This document shows positions 18,598 through 28,804 of a stretch of 64,000 nucleotides of DNA, piece after piece. The notes beneath the pieces are model-generated. The model searched no databases, was not told the origin of the DNA, and worked only from the letters and a program-made list of their open reading frames with translations. Position numbers and translations under genes: made by a program. The DNA comes from Chloroflexota bacterium (lineage in GTDB: Bacteria > Chloroflexota > Anaerolineae > Caldilineales > Caldilineaceae): assembly GCA_016861025.1 (NCBI GenBank), contig BOKO01000018.1, positions 52,665 to 116,664 on the forward strand, read 5' to 3'. Position 1 is the first letter of the stretch. Each line of letters begins with the position of its first letter.

Positions 18598-18930
18598 ATG
18601 ACCACAACAAGAGACGAACAGAGCCGGGTCAACCTGGCAACCCTGCTCACGTCGATCGGGAAGTCAGTGAACGATGCACGCGCCGAGATGGCGCGCGTCC
18701 ACGTGGCCGCCGACTTGGAGGAGTTTGAGTGTGCGCTCACGCTTGCGGTCGAGATCGACGAAGAACCGCTGCGCAAACCGGCGACGGACGAAAAGAGCGC
18801 GGTTGGGCTGCGAATGCTCAGGATTTACAGCGAGCCGCCGGTTCGCTTGCCATCATCAGGCGCTCAGGAGCAGCCTGGCGCCGGGACGCTGACGATCCGC
18901 GCGCTCTTTTCGCCGGGCAGAGAAACTTAA
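18598..18930 (+). CDS. Small protein, paralogue B of an adjacent pair
   Basis: A 110-residue soluble protein. An N-terminal helix (NLATLLTSIGKSVNDARAEM) leads into a beta segment AADLEEFECALTLAVEID that matches the previous gene's VELEEFEIEVT. A variable Pro/Ser-rich loop and a last strand (GTLTIRALFSPG) follow. A GAGGTG site lies 5 nt before ATG 18598. The pairing suggests a two-subunit or regulator/partner arrangement. I cannot name a function. Confidence 0.7.
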   Translation: MTTTRDEQSRVNLATLLTSIGKSVNDARAEMARVHVAADLEEFECALTLAVEIDEEPLRKPATDEKSAVGLRMLRIYSEPPVRLPSSGAQEQPGAGTLTIRALFSPGRET

Positions 18931-18960
18931 GTTTCATAACGGCATAAGAGAGGGAAACTG

Positions 18961-19311
18961 ATGTCGACTTCCTCCCAACCATCGCCGTCCAGTGCGGCGC
19001 GGTTGTTCACGATTCGCCTTTGGCAAACTGCGCCGGAGGCGGCGCTCACCCTGGAATGGCGGGGCAAAGTGCAGTCGCTGTCTGACGGCGAGGCGTACTA
19101 TTTCCGCAACTGGTCGGGGTTGATCAAGCATCTGGAAGCCATACTCGGCAGCGAGCACGGGCCAGACCGTCGGTCTCACACCGCAAGTGCCGGGCGACCA
19201 CGTGCACTTCTTCTTCGACACCGTGCCACCGGAGCAGGCAGGAATGCTGGGCAGCGGGCCGTGGTTTGTCTACGGCGGTCCCAGCCCCTTCACCGGTTAC
19301 GGCGCGGCTGA
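18961..19311 (+). CDS. Small protein with out-of-frame C-terminal tail
   Basis: ATG 18961 follows GAGGGA. Residues 12 to about 66 look like genuine coding sequence (LFTIRLWQTAPEAALTLEWR, SDGEAYYFRNWSGLIKHLEA). After about position 19150 the frame becomes Arg/His-rich (RALLLRHRATGAGRNAGQ), which is the typical shadow of the true coding frame one base over. The natural protein therefore probably ended near residue 65-70 and has lost its stop by a deletion or frameshift. The remaining 50 residues are unlikely to be functional. Confidence 0.5.
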   Translation: MSTSSQPSPSSAARLFTIRLWQTAPEAALTLEWRGKVQSLSDGEAYYFRNWSGLIKHLEAILGSEHGPDRRSHTASAGRPRALLLRHRATGAGRNAGQRAVVCLRRSQPLHRLRRG

Positions 19312-19405
19312 CCGGCCCCTTGGCGCAACCAGGCTGTGTGTGCTGGTCGCCAACCCGGATCACAGCATCATTCTTGGATCGGGCAACTGTGTCGATCTGC
19401 CGTAA
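19187..19405 (+). pseudogene. C-terminal fragment of a secreted-type beta domain
   Basis: The frame reads TVGLTPQVPGDHVHFFFD from 19163, continues through GSGPWFVYGGPSPFTGYG and ends GSGNCVDLP at 19405. The quality of the coding sequence is good, but no ATG or ribosome site precedes it; only GTG 19187 could start it, in mid-domain. It looks like the tail of a larger surface or Ig-like beta-sandwich protein, joined out of frame to the preceding gene by a deletion. A sequencing indel is the other explanation. Confidence 0.5.
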
Positions 19406-19528
19406 GGGATCAAAGCTGAGCTGTTTTCCATAGCGATTGACGCGTAACCAACAAAACCGACGCTTCGCCATCTCGGGGGCGCCGGTTTTGTTGTTGCGCA
19501 ATCGGCGCAATGGCTGTGCAAGCTGTTG

Positions 19529-19537
19529 TGATACAAT
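19529..19537 (+). promoter_or_regulatory. Extended -10 promoter
   Basis: TG-A-TACAAT (TACAAT 19532-19537) with no recognisable -35, about 45 bp before ATG 19583. Extended -10 boxes recur in this window (25596, 46824, 52072). Confidence 0.35.
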
Positions 19538-19582
19538 GGCGCGCAGCAATCCGTTTCATCACACGGCCCGGAGCAAGTGACC

Positions 19583-20089
19583 ATGAGCCTGTTCACCGAC
19601 TACACACCCGACGAGCAGCGACTGCTGCTGCGCGGCCTGCAAGCCGCCGCCGTCGCGATTTCCGCCGCCAGCCTGGGGCGCAAGACTGAGACGATCAGCG
19701 AGGGCTTTGCCGCTGCCAGCCTGATCATGGAACGCAGTGAAGCCACGGTCGCCAACCCACTCATCACCTCCGTGCAGTTCGCGCTCGACGAACGCGCCAG
19801 GAGCGGGCAGCCGTTTCCCAATTACGAGAAGGCGGCGTCGGCGCCAAACGCCAAAACCGATGCAATCGAAACACTGCGCCAGGTTGCGGCGTTGGTCGAC
19901 GCTAAGGCGTCGGCTGACGAGGCGCTTGGCTACAAACGCTGGCTGCTGGAGATCGCACAGCGCACCGCCGAAGCAGGCAAGGAGGGCGGCAATTTCTTTG
20001 GGCGCGGCGCAGTGCTGGTCAACGACGCCGAGAGAGACGCGCTGGCGGAGGTTACGCAGGTGCTCGGTATAGCGGAGCCGCAGGGCTGA
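19583..20089 (+). CDS. Small helical protein, function unknown
   Basis: A 168-residue, mostly alpha-helical, cytoplasmic protein. The most distinctive stretch is ALGYKRWLLEIAQRTAEAGK followed by EGGNFFGRGAVLVNDAERD. That segment looks like a conserved family core that I cannot name. A second conserved-looking part is DYTPDEQRLLLRGLQAAAVA at the start. ATG 19583 has GGAG 9 nt upstream. It ends 31 bp before the ABC ATPase, but its promoter and character suggest it is separate from the sugar cassette. Confidence 0.8.
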   Translation: MSLFTDYTPDEQRLLLRGLQAAAVAISAASLGRKTETISEGFAAASLIMERSEATVANPLITSVQFALDERARSGQPFPNYEKAASAPNAKTDAIETLRQVAALVDAKASADEALGYKRWLLEIAQRTAEAGKEGGNFFGRGAVLVNDAERDALAEVTQVLGIAEPQG

Positions 20090-20120
20090 TCGACCGCTGC
20101 GCACAGGCAACTACGGAAGC

Positions 20121-21699
<1,579 letters not shown>

Positions 21700-21710
<11 letters not shown>

Positions 21711-21782
21711 AGCGGATTGAGCGGATCGATGCGGATCAAAGAAAAATCCGCGCAAATCCGCCCGATCCGCTTCATCCGCGTT
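21700..21782. repeat. Snap-back repeat of GCGGAT units overlapping a stop codon
   Basis: Two 37-bp arms (21700-21736 and 21746-21782) are inverted copies with a 9-nt A-rich loop. Each arm is itself built of GCGGAT/ATCCGC units; the outer 18 bp of the stem (AACGCGGATGAAGCGGAT) are perfect. The left arm contains the last codons and stop of the ATPase gene. It lies at the ATPase-permease junction and may tune mRNA decay. Confidence 0.9.
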
Positions 21783-21804
21783 CTATTGAACCCAGTCACT
21801 CAGG

Positions 21805-22791
21805 ATGAATGCGATGCAGGCAGACAACTCTGTTTCCACCACCGCCGGGCTGCGCCAGGGCGCCAACCGCTGGCTGCGCGTCTACGGCACCTTCGCCGGC
21901 TTTGTGGCGATGATCGTCATCTTCTCACTGCTGCGACCGGGCGTCTTTCTCAGCCCGAACAACCTGCGCAACATCACGGAACAGGTCGCCATCCTCGCCA
22001 TCGTCGCCACGACGATGACGGTGGTGATGGTGGTCGGCGACTTCGACCTTTCCGTCGGCGCGCTGGCGAGTCTCAGCGGTGTGGTGGTGGCGGATATGCT
22101 GATCCAGGGCGTGGGGCTGTGGCCCGGCGTCGGCATTGCGCTGCTGGTCGGCGCGGTGGCCGGGCTGTTCAATGGGCTGCTCGTCGCTTATTTTGGTCTC
22201 TCGGCGTTTGTAGCGACGCTGGCGACGATGACGGCATTTCGCGGTCTCTCGCTCTTCTACACCAACGGTTCGACGCTCTTTTCGGGCATTCCGGAGTCCT
22301 TCAAGATATTCGGGCAGAGCTTCACCGGGCCAATTCCTAACTCGGTGTTGATCATGCTGGCGGTGCTGATCGTGACTTGGTTCGTGTTGGAGCAGACGAC
22401 GCTGGGGCGGCGCCTCTACGCCATCGGCGGCAACGCGCAGGCGTCCTATCTCGCCGGGCTGAATGTGCGGGCGCTGCGTCTCACCGCCTTCGTGATCTCC
22501 GGGCTGGGCGCGGCGCTGGCAGGCATCGTGCTCACCAGCCGCCTCTTCTCCGCCCATCCGACCGCCGGCGAGCCGCTGATGCTCAACTCGATCGCCGCCG
22601 TCTTCCTGGGCATGACGATGTTCCGCGAGGGCGAGCCGCACGTGCTCGGCACCTTCGTCGGCGTGCTGCTGCTCGGCGTGATGAGCAACGGGCTGAACAT
22701 TCTCCAGGTCAACTCCTATCTGCAACTTGTGTTGACGGGCGTGATTATTTTGCTGGCGGTGTTGCTATCGGGGCTGGCGCGGAGGGAGTAG
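21805..22791 (+). CDS. Sugar ABC importer permease (RbsC/XylH type)
   Basis: A 328-residue inner-membrane permease with about eight to ten hydrophobic segments. Recognisable RbsC-family blocks are AILAIVATTMTVVMVVGDFD LSVGALASLSG, then TLGRRLYAIGGNAQASYLAG and GIVLTSRLFSAHPTAGEPLM. The LSVG and GGN motifs are diagnostic. It forms a homodimer with the preceding two-domain ATPase. The start (ATG 21805; the next ATG is 21814) lies 22 bp after the snap-back element and has only a weak CAGG site, suggesting its translation depends on the operon mRNA. Confidence 0.95.
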   Translation: MNAMQADNSVSTTAGLRQGANRWLRVYGTFAGFVAMIVIFSLLRPGVFLSPNNLRNITEQVAILAIVATTMTVVMVVGDFDLSVGALASLSGVVVADMLIQGVGLWPGVGIALLVGAVAGLFNGLLVAYFGLSAFVATLATMTAFRGLSLFYTNGSTLFSGIPESFKIFGQSFTGPIPNSVLIMLAVLIVTWFVLEQTTLGRRLYAIGGNAQASYLAGLNVRALRLTAFVISGLGAALAGIVLTSRLFSAHPTAGEPLMLNSIAAVFLGMTMFREGEPHVLGTFVGVLLLGVMSNGLNILQVNSYLQLVLTGVIILLAVLLSGLARRE

Positions 22792-22818
22792 AGATTGGGA
22801 GATTGGAGATTGGGAGAT
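22791..22818. repeat. GGAGATT tandem units, single arm
   Basis: Four direct GAGATT-type units begin on the last base of the permease stop codon. No inverted arm follows; a different repeat starts 22 bp later. Same unit as at 6487-6582 and 23857-23999. Confidence 0.7.
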
Positions 22819-22839
22819 GCGCGGTTTGGCGGTTTGACC

Positions 22840-22888
22840 TTCACAATTCACAATTGGCAATTCACAATTCATACTTCAGTTTTCACAA
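22840..22888. repeat. TTCACAATT tandem units
   Basis: At least four copies of a CACAATT-type unit (TTCACAATTCACAATTGG, then CAATTCACAATTC and a decayed TTTTCACAA) fill the space between the permease and the binding protein. The inner CAATTGGCAATTC can fold locally. The unit is not seen elsewhere in the window. Confidence 0.6.
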
Positions 22889-22905
22889 CCAGAGGAGTTT
22901 GACCC

Positions 22906-23856
<951 letters not shown>

Positions 23857-23999
23857 GGGGAGATTGGAGATTGGAGATTGGAGATTAGAGATTCGGAGAT
23901 TAGAGATTCGGAGATTAGAGATTAGGAGATTGGAGATTGACCTGCTCTCGAATGTCCAATTTCCAATCTCCAATCTCCAATCTCTAATCTCCAGCCTCC
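23857..23999. repeat. Large snap-back repeat of GGAGATT units
   Basis: The left arm (23857-23940) has eleven GAGATT units with varied one- or two-base spacers. The right arm (23954-23999) has four AATCTC units in the reverse orientation. The transcript can form many alternative stems. It fills the gap between the binding protein and the kinase. This is the longest of three copies of this repeat in the window. Confidence 0.85.
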
Positions 24000-24011
24000 A
24001 CTTCTTCGACT

Positions 24012-25523
24012 ATGGACACAATTCTTGCGATTGACATCGGCACGACCGGGGCCAAGGCGGCGCTGGTGGGGCGGGATGGGGTGCTGCTGGCGAGTGCGCT
24101 GGCGACCTATCCAACGCACACGGGCGCAGGCGGAGTCGTGGAACAAAATCCCCAGGATTGGTGGGATGCATCCTGCCGGGCGCTACGCCAGCTTTGGGCG
24201 GACGCGCCGGCGGGCGTGCATGTCGCCGCCGTGATTCTCAGCGGGCAGATGCAGGACGCGATCCCGCTGGGCGACGACGACGCAATCGGGCCGGCGCTGC
24301 TCTATGCCGACAGCCGCGCCCAGGCTGAGGCGGCGGCGCTGGAACAGCTTGTCGGCGCGGCGCAACTGACGGAGCTCACCGGCAACGCGCAGGAGGCGTC
24401 GAGCGTGCTGGCAAAGTGGCGCTGGCTGGCGACGCATGAGCCGGCGCGGCTGGCGGCCACACGCACGATCCTGCTCGGCAGCCACGACTACATTACCTGG
24501 CGGCTGTGCGGTGCACGCGCCGCTGACCCCACCACCGCCGCCACGACCGGTTTGCTCGACTGGCGCGCGCGTGCATGGGCGCACGACCTGCTGGCGCAGC
24601 TTAGGCTGGACGCTGCTCTGCTGCCCGAACTGCACGCGTCCGGTGCGCAGATCGGCGCAGTGAGCGCGGATGCCGCTGCCGCCACCGGCATTCCCACAGG
24701 CACGCCCGTGCTGCAAGGCGTCGGCGACCTCGGCGCGACCACCGTCGGCGTGGGCGCGGCGGCGCCGGGCATGATCTACGCCTATCTGGGCACGAGCGGC
24801 TGGATTGCGGCGAGCCAGGATGCAGCCGTCCCCATGCCAGACCGCGGCGTCTTCACGATCTGCCATCCGCAGCCAGCGCGCTATATCCAGGTGGCGCCGG
24901 TGCTCACGGCGGGTGGCAACCTGGAGTGGCTGCGCGCCGTACTGGCGACGCCGGCAGGCGTGCAACCGGACTATGCGCGCCTTAATGTGCTGGCTGCGCA
25001 GGCCGCGCCTGGCAGCGGCGGCGTGCTCTATCTGCCCTATCTCAACGGCGAGCGTTCGCCCTTCAGCGATGCCAACGCCCGCGCCGCCTTTCTCGGCATC
25101 TCCGGCGCGACGACGCAGGCTGACCTGGCGCGCGCGGTGATGGAAGGGACGGCGTATTCCTATCGCGCGCTGCGCGAGGCATTGGGCGTGGCGCGCGGCG
25201 GGGCGCTGATGCTGGCGGGCGGCGGCGGGCAATCGGCGGTGTGGGCGCAAATTCTAGCCGATGTGCTGGCCTCACCGGTGCAGGTGGCGGCGGCGCCGGG
25301 CGATGCGCCGGCGCGCGGCGCGGCGATCATTGCGGGACAGGCGCTGGGCTGGTATGCGAGCCTCATGCCGGGTGAGGGGTTCTTTCCTGTGCAGGCAACC
25401 TATACGCCCCTTACAGCGAATGTGCGCGTGTATGATCGACTGTATCCGGTCTTTGCCGGTCTCTATCCGGCGCTGCGTGAAGCGTTCGCGGCGCTGGCGC
25501 AGGCGCGAGTTGAGATGCTGTAA
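24012..25523 (+). CDS. FGGY-family sugar kinase (xylulokinase-like)
   Basis: A 503-residue FGGY kinase that phosphorylates a ketose or polyol with ATP. It has the phosphate-1 motif ILAIDIGTTGAKAALV at the start, the adenosine region around LGTSGW, and a C-terminal GGALMLAGGGGQSAVWAQIL followed by ARGAAIIAG. The substrate loop reads LSGQMQD where true xylulokinases usually have GQMHG, so D-xylulose is plausible but not certain. Position after an RbsA/C/B-type importer suggests it acts on that sugar after isomerisation. No isomerase is nearby. It is very GC-rich (Ala-heavy) like the two genes upstream. Confidence 0.9.
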   Translation: MDTILAIDIGTTGAKAALVGRDGVLLASALATYPTHTGAGGVVEQNPQDWWDASCRALRQLWADAPAGVHVAAVILSGQMQDAIPLGDDDAIGPALLYADSRAQAEAAALEQLVGAAQLTELTGNAQEASSVLAKWRWLATHEPARLAATRTILLGSHDYITWRLCGARAADPTTAATTGLLDWRARAWAHDLLAQLRLDAALLPELHASGAQIGAVSADAAAATGIPTGTPVLQGVGDLGATTVGVGAAAPGMIYAYLGTSGWIAASQDAAVPMPDRGVFTICHPQPARYIQVAPVLTAGGNLEWLRAVLATPAGVQPDYARLNVLAAQAAPGSGGVLYLPYLNGERSPFSDANARAAFLGISGATTQADLARAVMEGTAYSYRALREALGVARGGALMLAGGGGQSAVWAQILADVLASPVQVAAAPGDAPARGAAIIAGQALGWYASLMPGEGFFPVQATYTPLTANVRVYDRLYPVFAGLYPALREAFAALAQARVEML

Positions 25524-25595
25524 ACGCACTGGCGCGGTTGCCGAGCTGTTCTTGAGATTCGGTGTCAGGGCTGCCGCTCCGTGTGACGTGAGCAA

Positions 25596-25604
25596 TGATA
25601 TAAT
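25596..25604 (+). promoter_or_regulatory. Extended -10 promoter, leaderless-type position
   Basis: TG-A-TATAAT with TATAAT at 25599-25604. The expected RNA start (about 25611) coincides with an ATG. No clear -35 is seen. Confidence 0.35.
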
Positions 25605-25610
25605 GTGATC

Positions 25611-25703
25611 ATGATTCGTCGGCTTGATGAAAGCAATTGCAAACGTACCAACCGTGAGCTTTTCCGTACGGAAAAGCTCACGATCTTCCGTCCATCCGCT
25701 TAG
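25611..25703 (+). CDS. Candidate leaderless 30-residue peptide
   Basis: An open frame of 30 codons (begins MIRRLDESNCKRTN, ends FRPSA) starts 7 bp after a perfect extended -10 box and stops within the stop codon region of the convergent large gene. It contains a 30-bp perfect palindrome. The peptide is basic. Without homologues this is a weak call; the promoter may instead make a short noncoding or antisense RNA across the end of the large gene. Confidence 0.25.
   Translation: MIRRLDESNCKRTNRELFRTEKLTIFRPSA
25653..25682. repeat. 30-bp perfect palindrome between convergent genes
   Basis: Arms CGTGAGCTTTTCCGT and its exact complement meet without a loop. It lies between the kinase stop (25523) and the large secreted-protein stop (25700). 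No T-run follows on either side, so it is not a classic terminator; it could bind a dimeric protein or act as a two-way barrier to transcription. Confidence 0.75.
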
Positions 25704-28480
25704 TTCGTCACTGTGACCTGGATGTCAACCACAACTTCATGATTGTCGCTGACGCCCACGAGTGGGACGAGGTAGAGTCCGGGCGATGTATTCGTTGAGG
25801 AAATTGTGACACCCACCGAGACTCCGTTTGCCGTCGGCATGATATGATCGTCGCTGAAGCTAATCGTCAGACCATCGCCTTCTTTGCAGCGGATCGGCTG
25901 TTGAGTAGGCGGCTGAGATGTCTGTCCACTTCTGCTGATCAGTGGCAAGAACACATTGACGGCGCTGGTGGCGTTGGCAAAGAGACAATCATCAAAGAGA
26001 AAGACTTCTTCGGGAAAGTCCGGCAGCTCGCTCGATAGGTTCAACGTAACATTTGCCGAACCATTCTTAGCCAATGTCACCGCAGTCGTTGAGGGCGTGA
26101 GCGCAAAGACCGCTTTCTTGGCTTCCACCTCGAACTCAGGCGAAAGCACAAAACGTTCCGCTCCGGCGACACGGCGCCCGTCTGCTGCGGTGACTGCATC
26201 GCCGAAGGCGCCGATGGCTAGATAGAGCGGCTCTTCGCTATCAAGACCAACGAGATAGAAGTCATTGTCATAGCCGACGGAGAAGACAACAAGGGCTTGC
26301 TCCGGCGTTGCTTTACCGGATTCATCGCTGAGGTAGACTTCGTAATGAGTGACATCGGGGCTGGGATGGTGCGACCACTGGATATAAGCTTCATCGTAGT
26401 TCGGCTCAACAGTGACGGTTGGCTCCCAACTTCCTTCAAAGTCATCGGTGCGGTTGATGACCAGTGGTTGTGGCAGATAAAGCTCCACCGGATCGTTGAT
26501 GCCGTCATCGACTTCTATCCAGATGCGATAGGTTCCACTAGGCAGAAAATCGGTGTCGACCTCATAGCTTTGCAGCTCGCCGTTGGTCAAAGCCTCGATG
26601 TCTTCAGCCAATACATAACCATCATATTGATCGAAGACTTCCTCTGCAAAGGCGCCTGCATTGCCTTGAATGGTTTGAGTGATTGGGCCTGGATTGGCAT
26701 AAATGGCGACGTAGGTTTCTGGATTATTTGACCGGATTCGCCAGGAAACCGTGGCGGTGTTGGCGGCGCTGCCAACAACCAGTTCTTCCCCTGCTTCCAC
26801 TACGGGTTCGTCGGGATGGCCGACCACCTCAAAGAAATAGGACTCTGCTTCGACTGGCTCGCCTTCCAACACAGCCAGCCATTCGCCCGGCTGCGCATCA
26901 GCCACTGTGAATAGAATCTGAGTGCTCGGCAGTTCTTCCAGGTCTTCGACCTGGGTTTCCACCTCTTCATAGCTGACGTTATCTGGCAGTTGATCCTGGG
27001 AAATTGACACGCCGTCGGGATTGATGAGCCGCAGCGTCGGGTTTTGCTCTCCGCGCACCAGCGTAAAGATCAGCTCGCTCGGCTGCGTGATGGTGGTGGA
27101 GACGGTGAGCGGAAAGGCGCTGGTTAGCGATGCGAATTGATAATCGCTGTACGCCCTGGCGGCATGCATCGCGCCGACGCGTGACCAGGATGCATACGCC
27201 ATCGCCACAGTCTCTGGCGTCACCAGTTTGTAGCTGCTGACGTTGCCAAACTTGATTGCCCCCTGGGTGTCGATATAGAAGCCTGCTTCGTGCGTGAGAA
27301 CCTTCACTGAGCCTTTGAATCCCCAGCTTCCATTTTGGAATTCGCCCACCTGCACATCCACATTGCCCACAACCAAATCCTTGGGAGGCACTCTCACGCA
27401 GCGGAGCTTGATGAACAGGAACTTGACGCATTTTTGGTAGACTTTTCCTTTTGGAATGCCGACCTCCATGCGTCCGCTGCCGGTCAGATGAAAATCGTTC
27501 TTGCTGTCCACCCACGAATTGACCGAAACATTGCCGCGCGCCACAATCAATTCGATATTCAAGACGCCGCTGAAAGACTTCGCCGTGATCTCTGCTTGCG
27601 CAGTGGCGGCTTGGAAGATAAAGAGCTTCACGCCACTTTCCAATGCCAGCCGAAATGGCGAGGTGTCCAGCGTCACCTGACCGTCTGCACTGACAATCGA
27701 TTTGCCCAACACCTCACCTTTGGTGGCGATGGAAGCTGCGATCTGGATCGTGGTGTTGTCGTCGGCGAGCGTCACTGTACCGCTTACGCTCTTCAGTTCA
27801 AAGCCCGTAGCGCCGATCGGGATCGCACAATTCAGTTTGAGCTGTGCTTCACTGAACTTCACCTTGTCAGGGCTTTCGACCAGATACGGGCCTGACGGTC
27901 GAACCTCTACAAGCGAATGCTGATCAGACGGCGGCTGCAACCTCATCAATATCCCGCCATCGTCATCTTGCTCCAACGTCACGTCCACCTCAATCCCGCT
28001 GCAGCCAACCGGTGCAGCGAGACCTGGTACAGTGAAGCTGCCGCCTGCTTTGATGATCTGGACGTCATTCTCGTTAGTTTCGATCGATCCCCTCAGCCCC
28101 AACACGAAATCAGCCACCTTGATCCGCGGCAAGTCAAATTTGCCGCCACCGATGGTGATCTTTCCATCCTTAACGGTGACATCGTGAACGGTGCTTGAGG
28201 CAGGGAATGGCCCCGGCACTTTTAACTCTGCTCTAGGAGCATACAGCGATCCATCTTCTCGTTCTTCAAATGTCGGGAGTCGGAGCGTAAAGCCGGCCAG
28301 CGAAAACTCACGCGGAATTTGGGCTGTTGCGACCGGCGAACTGCTGCCTCGATGCATAGGCGTCTGCGCCATTGCGCTGTGTCCAAACGCAAGAGTGCAG
28401 ACAAGACACAGGAACAAAGAAAGCGCAAATCTAGACAGCAACAACGAAACACGACTTCGCCCAAACGGATGCGATTGCAT
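25700..28480 (-). CDS. Large secreted beta-rich protein with Fn3-like domain
   Basis: A 926-residue exported protein. Residues 1-39 are a Sec signal (basic start, LLLSRFALSLFLCLVCTLAF, cleavage near AMA-QT). Residues about 55-480 are repetitive amphipathic beta structure (FDLPRIKVADFVLGLRGSIE, VSGTVTLADDNTTIQIAASI) resembling lipid-transfer or beta-solenoid proteins. Residues about 490-760 hold beta sandwiches including an Fn3-like SWEPTVTVEPNYDEAYIQWS. A C-terminal domain with a Cys pair follows. No membrane anchor or sortase motif is seen, so it is released or surface-associated. ATG 28480 has AGGAGGAG; a longer frame to 28711 is not needed. It is divergent from the NB-ARC regulator. Function unknown. 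Confidence 0.88.
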   Translation of the reverse strand: MQSHPFGRSRVSLLLSRFALSLFLCLVCTLAFGHSAMAQTPMHRGSSSPVATAQIPREFSLAGFTLRLPTFEEREDGSLYAPRAELKVPGPFPASSTVHDVTVKDGKITIGGGKFDLPRIKVADFVLGLRGSIETNENDVQIIKAGGSFTVPGLAAPVGCSGIEVDVTLEQDDDGGILMRLQPPSDQHSLVEVRPSGPYLVESPDKVKFSEAQLKLNCAIPIGATGFELKSVSGTVTLADDNTTIQIAASIATKGEVLGKSIVSADGQVTLDTSPFRLALESGVKLFIFQAATAQAEITAKSFSGVLNIELIVARGNVSVNSWVDSKNDFHLTGSGRMEVGIPKGKVYQKCVKFLFIKLRCVRVPPKDLVVGNVDVQVGEFQNGSWGFKGSVKVLTHEAGFYIDTQGAIKFGNVSSYKLVTPETVAMAYASWSRVGAMHAARAYSDYQFASLTSAFPLTVSTTITQPSELIFTLVRGEQNPTLRLINPDGVSISQDQLPDNVSYEEVETQVEDLEELPSTQILFTVADAQPGEWLAVLEGEPVEAESYFFEVVGHPDEPVVEAGEELVVGSAANTATVSWRIRSNNPETYVAIYANPGPITQTIQGNAGAFAEEVFDQYDGYVLAEDIEALTNGELQSYEVDTDFLPSGTYRIWIEVDDGINDPVELYLPQPLVINRTDDFEGSWEPTVTVEPNYDEAYIQWSHHPSPDVTHYEVYLSDESGKATPEQALVVFSVGYDNDFYLVGLDSEEPLYLAIGAFGDAVTAADGRRVAGAERFVLSPEFEVEAKKAVFALTPSTTAVTLAKNGSANVTLNLSSELPDFPEEVFLFDDCLFANATSAVNVFLPLISRSGQTSQPPTQQPIRCKEGDGLTISFSDDHIMPTANGVSVGVTISSTNTSPGLYLVPLVGVSDNHEVVVDIQVTVTN

Positions 28481-28804
28481 GGTTCTCCTCCTTATACCGA
28501 CAGAAAAGCATTTGGTTCTCTTTGAACGGACTGCAGGTTTGCGAACTGTGTCGCTACGTACGTCGACCTGCGTTTGGGGGGATCGGGTCAGGGTCATTGC
28601 TTGCACGCCAAAACGGATGTACAATATACGCCCGTTGTCGGCATCCTGTGCGATGATTCGGTGGCGCGATTCAATTGCCGAAAGTCCTATCGGCGATTTG
28701 TGGTTCATCACATTGACTCAACATCGAAAGCATATCAGTTCAAGTGTCGATCATTCAGGGACAGCGCCTGGGACAAATCTGGGACGGTTGTTCAGACGTG
28801 GTGT
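28481..28804. other. Divergent control region, secreted protein / NB-ARC regulator
   Basis: 324 bp without a convincing gene. The minus-strand ribosome site AGGAGGAG lies at 28484-28493. No clear sigma70 promoter is visible on either strand. Open frames extend into it from both genes, so the regulator's true start could be further upstream than 28805. Confidence 0.5.

Noticed and set aside
23857..23999. CRISPR-like array
   Set aside because: Units are only 6-8 bp with no unique spacers, and half of them are inverted; no cas genes are present.
24183..25250. Minus-strand open frame of 355 codons opposite the FGGY kinase
   Set aside because: Arg/Ala/His-rich antisense frame in the most GC-rich part of the window; no start signal.
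25653..25682. Simple Rho-independent terminator
   Set aside because: The palindrome has no loop and no T-run on either strand, so I call it a palindrome only.
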